From Dehalococcoidia bacterium UBA5629 (GTDB taxonomy: Bacteria > Chloroflexota > Dehalococcoidia > GIF9 > UBA5629): a stretch of 6,345 nucleotides of DNA. The stretch spans positions 1 through 6,345 of the forward strand of contig DIKB01000009.1 of the NCBI GenBank assembly GCA_002421445.1, in the 5' to 3' direction. The translations under genes and the position numbers were made by a program. How positions within the stretch are numbered: position 1 is the first letter of the stretch; each line of letters starts with the position of its first letter. This document shows, piece by piece, positions 1-5,419 of this stretch. The notes below the pieces were generated by a model, which worked only from the letters and a program-made list of their open reading frames with translations, had not been told where the DNA came from and did no database searches.

Positions 1-165
1 CGCGCTGATGATAATGAAGAAACGATCAAAAACCGCTTGAAGGTATATCATTCCCAGGCGACACCCATATTGGATTTTTATAAAGATAAACTGGTAAAAA
101 TCGACGGGACAGTTGAAATAGCTAAAGTGACTGAGCAGATAGTCAAAGCAATGAAGGTGAAATAG
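1..165 (+). CDS. adk: Adenylate kinase, C-terminal fragment (5' end outside window)
   Basis: This is the last 54 codons of a gene that begins to the left of the window. The enzyme reversibly converts ATP plus AMP to two ADP in the cytoplasm. The fragment opens with R-A-D-D followed by N-E-E-T-I, which matches the R-x-D-D-x-x-E-T signature after the lid domain; that arginine contacts the phosphates in the family. Next comes R-L-x-x-Y, then the T-P-I-L-x-F-Y segment and the closing K-I-D-G-T motif with a final helix, ending at TAG 163-165. The core and lid domains cannot be judged. The position directly before map fits the usual secY-adk-map-infA order of spc-type operons. The next start codon lies only eight bases after the stop, so co-transcription with map is likely. 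Confidence 0.93.
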   Translation, partial: RADDNEETIKNRLKVYHSQATPILDFYKDKLVKIDGTVEIAKVTEQIVKAMKVK

Positions 166-173
166 CAGAGGTA

Positions 174-920
174 ATGACTGTTCTTAAATCTCCTGAGGAG
201 ATAGCGTATATGAGGCAGGCGGGGAGGATAGTAGCAGCAGGCCTCCAGAGGATGAAGGAGGCGGTTAAACCGGGCATTAAAACGCGGTTACTTGATGAAG
301 TAGCCGTGAAAGAATTAAAAAAGTGGGATGCGAAAGCATCTTTCAAAGGGTACCAGGGATATCCCGCCAGTGTTTGCATCTCAATTAACGATGAGATCGT
401 GCATGGCATACCCGGTGACAGGGTATTGCAAGAAGGGGATATAGTTTCGATAGATTTCGGAGCCATCTACCGCGGATTCCACGGTGATGCAGCGATAACG
501 GTGGGGGTGGGGCAGATAAGCGCGCAGGCACAGGATCTCCTGACGGTAACTGAAGCTTCATTGAATGAGGGGATTGGCGCTGCGAAAAGCGGCGGGCATC
601 TCGGCGATATTTCTGCGGCTATTCAGGGACATATCGAAGCGAAAGGCTTCGGGGTTGTGAGGGAGTATTCCGGACACGGCATCGGGAGGCATCTCCACGA
701 AGATCCGCTCGTGCCGAATTTTGGTGTTAGTGGAACCGGGATGGCGTTGAAAGACGGGATGACAGTGGCAATTGAACCGATGGTGACGGCTGGTGATTGG
801 AGAACGAGAGTTAACCAGAATAAGTGGACGGTTCATACTGCGGATGGAAGTTTAGCGGCTCATTTTGAGCATACGATAGCGATACGAGATGGTAAAACTG
901 AGGTATTAACACTACTGTGA
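174..920 (+). CDS. map: Type I methionine aminopeptidase
   Basis: This 248-residue cytosolic metalloprotease removes the initiator methionine from new proteins. It has the pita-bread fold with all five metal ligands of the family in place: Asp94 (in S-I-D-F-G), Asp105 (in G-F-H-G-D), His168 (in S-G-H-G-I-G), Glu201 (in I-E-P-M) and Glu232 (in F-E-H-T). The substrate-site histidines His77 (V-H-G-I-P) and His175 are also present. There is no N-terminal zinc-finger extension, and the length is normal for the short bacterial type. The start at 174 is chosen because it keeps the conserved opening L-K-S-P-E-E-I-x-x-M-R-x-A-G. Its ribosome site is odd, with AGAGG at 167-171 only two bases before the ATG. 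An in-frame ATG at 210 has a better-spaced GAGGAG (195-200) but would cut off the conserved opening. The stop overlaps the infA GTG. Confidence 0.96.
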   Translation: MTVLKSPEEIAYMRQAGRIVAAGLQRMKEAVKPGIKTRLLDEVAVKELKKWDAKASFKGYQGYPASVCISINDEIVHGIPGDRVLQEGDIVSIDFGAIYRGFHGDAAITVGVGQISAQAQDLLTVTEASLNEGIGAAKSGGHLGDISAAIQGHIEAKGFGVVREYSGHGIGRHLHEDPLVPNFGVSGTGMALKDGMTVAIEPMVTAGDWRTRVNQNKWTVHTADGSLAAHFEHTIAIRDGKTEVLTLL

Positions 921-1147
921 ACGACAATACGATGGATAAGGAAACTATTGAGGTTGAAGGGACAGTGCTTGAAGCATTGCCCAATGCTTCGTTTCGCGTA
1001 GAGCTGGCAAATGGTCATAAAGTGCTGGCTCACATCTCGGGGAAAATGCGTAAAAATTACATACGAATTCTGCCTGCGGACAGGGTTCTTGTAGAACTGT
1101 CTCCGTACGATCTGGCGAGAGGGCGGATAACCTATCGGTTTAAGTAA
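917..1147 (+). CDS. infA: Translation initiation factor IF-1
   Basis: IF-1 is a small OB-fold protein that binds the 30S A-site during initiation and works with IF-2 and IF-3. The sequence is near-canonical: I-E-V-E-G-T-V near the start, then F-R-V-E-L, the hallmark H-I-S-G-K-M-R-K-N-Y-I-R-I-L, and the end S-P-Y-D-L-A-R-G-R-I-T-Y-R-F-K. Two starts are possible. GTG 917 gives 76 residues, overlaps the map stop as GTGA and has TGAGG at 899-903 about 13 bases upstream. ATG 932 gives 71 residues (M-D-K-E-T-I-E), closer to the usual 72 and to the usual M-A-K-E beginning, but no Shine-Dalgarno sequence precedes it. The family identity is certain; the exact start is not. Translation is probably coupled to map. 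The gene is followed by a gap that carries a promoter. Confidence 0.95.
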   Translation: MNDNTMDKETIEVEGTVLEALPNASFRVELANGHKVLAHISGKMRKNYIRILPADRVLVELSPYDLARGRITYRFK

Positions 1148-1163
1148 AATAGCTGTATTTCCT

Positions 1164-1193
1164 TTGACATTATGGTGACTAAAGGATTATTAT
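1164..1193 (+). promoter_or_regulatory. Predicted sigma70-type promoter upstream of rpmJ
   Basis: A perfect -35 hexamer TTGACA lies at 1164-1169, and TATTAT (five of six matches to TATAAT) at 1188-1193, with an 18-base spacer. Transcription would start near 1200 and give a leader of about 30 bases before the rpmJ GTG. It sits in the longest intergenic gap of the + strand cluster, between infA and rpmJ, so it could give the S13-S11-S4-alpha block its own supply of mRNA. This is a prediction from sequence match alone. Confidence 0.6.
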
Positions 1194-1231
1194 ATAGGGT
1201 ATTTTTGAATTAGGTGACGAGGTAATTAGCC

Positions 1232-1345
1232 GTGAAAGTTCGATCATCAGTTAAAATAAGATGCGAAAAATGTAAGATAGTCAGACGACATGGCGTTGTG
1301 CGGGTTATATGTACCAACCCCAAGCACAAACAGCGCCAGGGATAA
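1232..1345 (+). CDS. rpmJ: 50S ribosomal protein L36
   Basis: L36 is the smallest protein of the large subunit; here it has 37 residues, exactly the usual length. It binds 23S rRNA. The start is GTG at 1232, preceded by GAGG at 1219-1222 with a nine-base spacer. The protein begins M-K-V-R-S-S-V-K and ends N-P-K-H-K-Q-R-Q-G, the standard family ending. The zinc ribbon is intact: Cys11, Cys14, Cys27 and His32, so this is the zinc-binding form rather than the zinc-free paralogue some bacteria use under zinc shortage. The serine at position 5 replaces a more usual proline. The gene sits between infA and rpsM, its classical place, and is the first gene after the predicted internal promoter. Confidence 0.97.
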   Translation: MKVRSSVKIRCEKCKIVRRHGVVRVICTNPKHKQRQG

Positions 1346-1364
1346 ACAGCGGAGAGAAAAAACG

Positions 1365-1751
1365 ATGGCACGTATTACTGGTGTTGATATACCACGTGAG
1401 AAAAAGATCAGAATTTCGTTGCGATATTTATATGGTATCGGCCCGATGTTGAGCGATAAGATACTGGAAACAACGAAAATTGATCCTGAAAAGAGGGTGA
1501 AGGACCTTACTGAAGAAGAGGTTAACCTTATCCGTGATGCTATAGATAAAGAGTACACGGTTGAGGGTGAGCTGCGAAAACAGGTTCAGATGAATGTGAA
1601 GCGGCTCATTGAGATTGGCAGTTATCGAGGGCAGCGGCATCGCCGCAATTTACCTGTTTGGGGTCAGCGTACGCGCACTAACGCTCGAACCAAGCGCGGT
1701 CTCCGTAAGACGGTTGCCGGGCGCGGTCAGAAGCGTGGATCCAAGAAGTAA
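1365..1751 (+). CDS. rpsM: 30S ribosomal protein S13
   Basis: S13 is a head protein of the small subunit that contacts tRNA in the P site and forms bridges to the large subunit. The start at ATG 1365 gives M-A-R-I-T-G-V-D-I-P, the family beginning, with GGAG at 1351-1354 eight bases upstream; a longer open frame upstream is not used. The helix-hairpin region Y-L-Y-G-I-G-P (residues 21-27) and the basic tail T-N-A-R-T-K-R-G are present. At 128 residues it is slightly longer than the common 120-125 because of a lysine- and arginine-rich tail ending R-G-S-K-K. One oddity is that the normally near-invariant L-P-V-R-G-Q-R-T reads L-P-V-W-G-Q-R-T, with Trp99 replacing arginine, and Asn95 stands where glycine is usual. 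The next gene, rpsK, follows after 34 bases. Confidence 0.97.
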   Translation: MARITGVDIPREKKIRISLRYLYGIGPMLSDKILETTKIDPEKRVKDLTEEEVNLIRDAIDKEYTVEGELRKQVQMNVKRLIEIGSYRGQRHRRNLPVWGQRTRTNARTKRGLRKTVAGRGQKRGSKK

Positions 1752-1785
1752 GCGCCTGTCCGGATAATAAAAGGAGTTTTGCTGT

Positions 1786-2178
1786 ATGGCACAAAAGAAG
1801 AAAGTAAAGACCAAGAAACGTGAACGTAAAGTCGTAGGCGACGGTAAAGCATTTATCGTGTCTACCTTTAATAACACAATTGTGACGCTGACTGATGCCA
1901 GAGGAGATGTTCTGGCGTGGGGCAGTTCAGGAACGGCGGGCTTCAAAGGCTCACGTAAGGGAACGCCATATGCGGCTCAGCTCGCGGCTCAGGGTGCCGC
2001 ATTGAAAGCGAAGGATCAGGGTTTGAGGCAGGTTGAGGTCTTTGTTCGCGGTCCTGGTAGCGGACGTGAAGCAGCGATACGTGCCCTGCAGGCGAATGGT
2101 ATTTATGTGGCTGCAATTCATGATGTAACGCCGATACCCCATAACGGGTGTCGGGCTCGGAAGAGAAGGCGAGTATAA
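1786..2178 (+). CDS. rpsK: 30S ribosomal protein S11
   Basis: S11 is a platform protein of the small subunit, next to S18 and the mRNA exit path. The ATG is preceded by a strong AAGGAG (1771-1776) with a nine-base spacer. The 130-residue protein has a lysine-rich N-terminal stretch (residues 4-16), then F-N-N-T-I-V-T at 28-34, G-F-K-G-S-R-K-G-T-P at 52-61, R-G-P-G-S-G-R-E at 88-95 and D-V-T-P-I-P-H-N-G-C at 113-122. The Asn120-Gly121 pair is the site that forms isoaspartate in E. coli S11. The tail reads C-R-A-R-K-R-R-R-V; most bacteria have two prolines where Ala124-Arg125 stand here. Only two bases separate its stop from the rpsD start. Confidence 0.97.
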   Translation: MAQKKKVKTKKRERKVVGDGKAFIVSTFNNTIVTLTDARGDVLAWGSSGTAGFKGSRKGTPYAAQLAAQGAALKAKDQGLRQVEVFVRGPGSGREAAIRALQANGIYVAAIHDVTPIPHNGCRARKRRRV

Positions 2179-2180
2179 GT

Positions 2181-2813
2181 ATGGGACGATATACAGAAGC
2201 TAAATGTCGTTTGTGCCGCCGTGTCGGCGATAAAATGATGCTTAAAGGCGATCGGTGCTTCACCGCGAAATGCGCTATTGAGCGTCGGAAAGTGTTGCCG
2301 GGGTATAACTCCACCAGTAAGAGACGTCCGAAGAAGTCCGAGCGCGGACTTCAACTGATTCAGAAGCAGAGGGCACGTCGTACCTATGGTGTTCTTGAGC
2401 GCCAATTCCGCAAGATATTCGGCGAAGCGGAGCGTATGTCCGGCGTTACCGGCGATCATCTCGTTGTCCTTCTGGAGAGGCGTTTTGATAATGTGGCGTT
2501 TCGCCTTGGATTCGGCGATTCTCGCGCCCAATCCAGGCAGATCATCTCACACGGCCATTTGACTGTAAATGGACGACGGGTGAGCATCCCCTCTTATGTG
2601 ATTAAGGCGAATGATATGATCGGGTGGAGGGAAGAGAGCAAGAAATCTGAGTATTTTAAGACACTGGTCGAAAAGATTGCAGACAAAATCGTCCCGGTCT
2701 GGTTGAACCTCGATACCAGCAACATGGCTGGCAAGGTCGTAAATTTGCCCACCCGTGACGATGTTGAAGTTAAATTTGAGACAAAAGCTATCGTAGAATA
2801 CTATTCGCGATAG
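2181..2813 (+). CDS. rpsD: 30S ribosomal protein S4 (zinc-finger form)
   Basis: S4 is a primary 16S rRNA-binding protein that nucleates assembly of the 30S body and, in E. coli, represses the alpha operon. The start is ATG 2181, giving M-G-R-Y-T and 210 residues; an upstream in-frame extension to 2148 lies inside rpsK and is not expected. AAGG at 2166-2169, inside the rpsK end, can serve as ribosome site with an 11-base spacer. The N-terminal domain has four cysteines (Cys9, Cys12, Cys26, Cys31), the zinc-binding form. The S4 RNA-binding domain follows at about residues 98-160 (L-E-R-R-F-D-N-V, then S-R-A-Q-S-R-Q and H-G-H-L-T-V-N-G). Placement between rpsK and rpoA is classical. Autoregulation is possible but no leader structure was recognised. 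Confidence 0.97.
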   Translation: MGRYTEAKCRLCRRVGDKMMLKGDRCFTAKCAIERRKVLPGYNSTSKRRPKKSERGLQLIQKQRARRTYGVLERQFRKIFGEAERMSGVTGDHLVVLLERRFDNVAFRLGFGDSRAQSRQIISHGHLTVNGRRVSIPSYVIKANDMIGWREESKKSEYFKTLVEKIADKIVPVWLNLDTSNMAGKVVNLPTRDDVEVKFETKAIVEYYSR

Positions 2814-2824
2814 GGGAAGGTGTC

Positions 2825-3832
2825 GTGGCTGGATTATTATTACCTAACGTTATTTGTACTGAAAGCAACAAAAACTTCGGGCGTTTCGTTGCCGAACCTT
2901 TAGAGAAAGGTTTTGGCACAACGCTTGGGAATAGCCTGCGGCGCGTTCTTCTCGGTTCGCTAACAAGCGCAGCAGTTTCAGCGGTTGAGATTGCCGGAAT
3001 TCAGCATGAGTTTTCCGTCATCCCGCATGCCCGCGAGGATACGATCGGCTTTCTGTTGAATATCAAAGAGATTTGCATTCGTTCGCTTTCTCAGCACGAG
3101 GGGACAATGACCCTGCAGATAGATCGTGAGGGTGAAGTTGTTGCCGGCGATATTAAGACGACTTCGGATTTTGAGATTATCAATCCCGATTTGCATTTGA
3201 TCACTCTCGATTCATCAAAGGCGAATCTCGATATTAAATTCTACGTGAAGATGGGCAGGGGGTATGTTCCCGCCGGATCGAGCGATGGTCTGGCTCCGGG
3301 GATTATACCGATTGATGCCATCTTCACGCCGGTCAGGAATGCCAATTACACCGTTGAGGCCAGCGGGCTGGAAGAGGGTGCGGAGAAGGAAAAATTGACG
3401 CTCGAGATATGGACCAACGGAACGTTATCGCCACTTGAAGCGTTGACGCAGAGCGCCACCATACTTGTTGATCAGTTTGCCTGTTTCCGCAATCTGGCGA
3501 AGACGATTGCTGATGAAAATGGCGAGCCGCCGTGGCCGCGCTTGCTGCCTCCTGAGCAGTACAATATGCGGCTTGAGGACATGAACCTGTCCACGCATAC
3601 CTATAACAGCTTGCGGAGAGGTTCGATTACGACGCTGGGTGAGCTTCTGGAGAAGGCATCGGAAGGCGATTTAACATCGCTGGCTGGATTCGGTGCCAAA
3701 TCTCAGGAAGAGGTGGAAGAAACCCTGCAGAAACTGAATTTACCCTTTGTGCCCGAGATCAGAAAGAAAGCCAAGAAGAAAGATTCTGATGACGAGGGCG
3801 GCGACGCAACTAAAGAAGAGGAATTGTCATGA
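2825..3832 (+). CDS. rpoA: DNA-directed RNA polymerase subunit alpha
   Basis: Alpha forms the dimer on which RNA polymerase assembles; its C-terminal domain contacts upstream promoter DNA and activators. The start is GTG 2825, after a purine-rich GGGGAAGG at 2813-2820. The 335-residue protein has the N-terminal dimerisation domain at about 1-230 (E-P-L-E-K-G-F-G-T-T-L-G-N-S-L-R-R at 24-40, I-Q-H-E-F-S at 59-64), a linker around 231-245, and the helix-hairpin-helix C-terminal domain at about 246-306. Compared with E. coli DNA-contact residues, Asn261, Arg264, Gly290, Lys292, Ser293 and Glu296 fit, but His258 stands at the position of Arg265 and Ser262 at Cys269. The end (about 313-335) is a lysine run followed by an acidic tail, probably disordered. 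The stop overlaps the rplQ start as ATGA. Confidence 0.97.
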   Translation: MAGLLLPNVICTESNKNFGRFVAEPLEKGFGTTLGNSLRRVLLGSLTSAAVSAVEIAGIQHEFSVIPHAREDTIGFLLNIKEICIRSLSQHEGTMTLQIDREGEVVAGDIKTTSDFEIINPDLHLITLDSSKANLDIKFYVKMGRGYVPAGSSDGLAPGIIPIDAIFTPVRNANYTVEASGLEEGAEKEKLTLEIWTNGTLSPLEALTQSATILVDQFACFRNLAKTIADENGEPPWPRLLPPEQYNMRLEDMNLSTHTYNSLRRGSITTLGELLEKASEGDLTSLAGFGAKSQEEVEETLQKLNLPFVPEIRKKAKKKDSDDEGGDATKEEELS

Positions 3833-4182
3833 GACATAAAATTGACGGACGTAAACTGGGGAGACCATCAGGCCCACGGCGTTTGATGTATCGGAGTATG
3901 ATAACCGATTTCCTCAGACATGAGAAAATAGTGACGACTGAAGCTAAGGCCAAGGAAATTAAAGGCATGGCTGAAAAAATGATTACCCTTGGCAAAAAGG
4001 GTGATATTGCTGCACGGCGGCGCGCAGCAATGACCATTACCGATAAGGACGTTGTTTCCAAATTGTTTGAGACGATCGGTCCGAAATTCGCGAATCGTCC
4101 GGGTGGCTATACGCGCTTGATCAAGCTTGGTCCCAGGGTGGGCGATGGTGCCCCTATGAACAAGCTAGAGATGGTTGAATAG
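3829..4182 (+). CDS. rplQ: 50S ribosomal protein L17
   Basis: L17 is a large-subunit protein near the exit-tunnel side of the ribosome. The 117-residue product begins M-R-H-K-I-D-G-R-K-L-G-R, the conserved N-terminal signature, followed by a helix with L-M-Y-R-S-M-I-T-D-F-L-R and T-T-E-A-K-A-K-E (residues 42-49), then I-T-L-G-K-K-G-D. The end Y-T-R-L-I-K-L-G-P-R-x-G-D-x-A-P-M is typical, so the protein is complete and of normal length. The ATG overlaps the rpoA stop in an ATGA junction, with AAGAGG at 3816-3821 seven bases upstream. The pairing rpoA-rplQ is among the most conserved in bacteria and supports coupled translation. Confidence 0.97.
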   Translation: MRHKIDGRKLGRPSGPRRLMYRSMITDFLRHEKIVTTEAKAKEIKGMAEKMITLGKKGDIAARRRAAMTITDKDVVSKLFETIGPKFANRPGGYTRLIKLGPRVGDGAPMNKLEMVE

Positions 4183-4196
4183 CCGGTTACGTTTGT

Positions 4197-4973
4197 GTGT
4201 CGTTCTTTAACAGCAATAGAAAAGTCGTTCTGGTTGTAGAGTATGATGGCGGGCGGTATTACGGCTTCCAGTGGCAGCCTGATGTACCCACGGTGCAGGC
4301 TGAGTTGGAAGGGGCCATCAATAAGCTGACGGGTGAGCAGCGGCGGGTGATCGCCGCCAGCCGGACTGACGCAGGGGTACATGCCAGGTGTCAGGTAGTC
4401 AGTTTCTGGACGGGATCACGGCTGCGCCCTTCGATACTGGTGAAGGCGTTGAATCACTACCTCCCGGACGATATTGCGGTGAAGAAAGCATGTGATGTGG
4501 CGGAAACGTTTGATATCCGCCGCGGAGCAGCGAGCCGGGAGTATGAATACTCCATATTGAATTGCGATGCACGGTCTCCGCTGGACAGAGGCCGAAAGTA
4601 TCTGGTTGTAAACGAATTGAATATTGATATGATGAACAAAGTATGTGATATATTGAAAGGGCAGCATGATTTTGCTTCTTTTTGTGCGGCGTTTTTCAAT
4701 GGTAAAAGCACAGTTCGCACGATGAATGAGGCGAGAATTGACCGGGAAGGCGTTGACGTGGTGTTCCGCGTGAACGCAAACTCATTTTTACCTCATCAGG
4801 TGCGCAATACGATAGGCTTGCTCATTCGGGTGGGTTTGAGCAGGATCGGAATTGATGAATTTGTGCGGATTATGGATGCGAAGAAGCTCGGGCTGGCAGG
4901 TCCAACCGCCCCTGCGTATGCGCTGTGTCTTACGAAGATTAATTATCCCACCATGTTGGAGTTAACAAGATGA
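4197..4973 (+). CDS. truA: tRNA pseudouridine(38-40) synthase TruA
   Basis: TruA converts uridines 38-40 in the anticodon stem of many tRNAs to pseudouridine. At 258 residues it is of normal length. The catalytic aspartate is Asp58 in S-R-T-D-A-G-V-H-A (residues 55-63). The opening V-V-E-Y-D-G-x-x-Y-Y-G-F-Q-W and the later F-L-P-H-Q-V-R-N (the usual F-L-x-x-x-V-R-x segment) are clear family marks. The only reasonable start is GTG 4197, 14 bases after the rplQ stop. No good Shine-Dalgarno sequence precedes it, which may keep this enzyme at a lower level than the ribosomal proteins around it; that is inference. The stop overlaps the rplM ATG. The order rplQ-truA-rplM-rpsI resembles that of many Gram-positive bacteria, but without the ECF transporter genes that often lie between rplQ and truA there. 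Confidence 0.95.
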   Translation: MSFFNSNRKVVLVVEYDGGRYYGFQWQPDVPTVQAELEGAINKLTGEQRRVIAASRTDAGVHARCQVVSFWTGSRLRPSILVKALNHYLPDDIAVKKACDVAETFDIRRGAASREYEYSILNCDARSPLDRGRKYLVVNELNIDMMNKVCDILKGQHDFASFCAAFFNGKSTVRTMNEARIDREGVDVVFRVNANSFLPHQVRNTIGLLIRVGLSRIGIDEFVRIMDAKKLGLAGPTAPAYALCLTKINYPTMLELTR

Positions 4974-5419
4974 AGACCTATTCTACAAAAGCAAGTGATG
5001 TTATTCGCAAATGGCATGTTATCGATGCCTCGGGTCAGACGCTTGGCCGCCTGTGCACAGGCATCGCCAAAATTCTGATGGGCAAAACAAAACCCATGTT
5101 TCTCCCGAATATGGATACCGGTGATTATGTCATCGTGATTAATGCGGCAAAGGTAAAGCTGACCGGCAATAAAATGCAGGACAAGGACTATCACTGGTTC
5201 TCCGGATATCATGGCGGCATCAAGAGTAGAACTGCCGAGAAAATGATTGAGGTTCATCCTGAGCAGGTGATCGAACATGCTGTGAAAGGGATGCTGCCGA
5301 AGAACCGTCTTGGCAGGGCAATGTTTAGAAAACTGAAGGTCTACGCCGGCGAGACTCATCCGCATGAGGCTCAGGTAATCGGGTCAAAGGTAGCCGCAGA
5401 AGGGAGTGCTAAATCGTGA
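4970..5419 (+). CDS. rplM: 50S ribosomal protein L13
   Basis: L13 is an early-assembly protein of the large subunit that binds 23S rRNA. The 149-residue product starts M-K-T-Y-S-T-K and carries W-H-V-I-D-A (residues 15-20), L-G-R-L, D-x-G-D-Y-V-I-V-I-N-A-A-K-V, S-G-Y-H-G-G-I-K, and the most conserved block A-V-K-G-M-L-P-K-N-R-L-G-R. It ends the conserved part with K-L-K-V-Y-A-G-E-T-H-P-H-E-A-Q. The usual proline in S-G-Y-P-G-G is a histidine here. The ATG forms an ATGA overlap with the truA stop and has GGAG at 4958-4961, eight bases upstream. Because there is no leader space, a separate regulatory leader like those known for L13-S9 operons in some bacteria is not visible. Confidence 0.97.
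   Translation: MKTYSTKASDVIRKWHVIDASGQTLGRLCTGIAKILMGKTKPMFLPNMDTGDYVIVINAAKVKLTGNKMQDKDYHWFSGYHGGIKSRTAEKMIEVHPEQVIEHAVKGMLPKNRLGRAMFRKLKVYAGETHPHEAQVIGSKVAAEGSAKS

Noticed and set aside
1208..1227. AATTA and TAATT arms flanking the rpmJ ribosome site, considered as a regulatory hairpin
   Set aside because: Five AT pairs around a ten-base loop are too weak to support a regulatory structure.
1346..1364. S4-binding pseudoknot of the E. coli alpha-operon type upstream of rpsM
   Set aside because: Only 19 bases separate rpmJ and rpsM, and no nested pairing like the E. coli structure was seen.
2118..2531. Open frame of 137 codons on the - strand opposite rpsD
   Set aside because: It is antisense to S4 and the translation looks like a shadow of the coding strand.
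4943..5365. Long open frame of 140 codons on the - strand opposite rplM
   Set aside because: It is antisense to a clearly recognised L13 gene and its translation has no recognisable family features.
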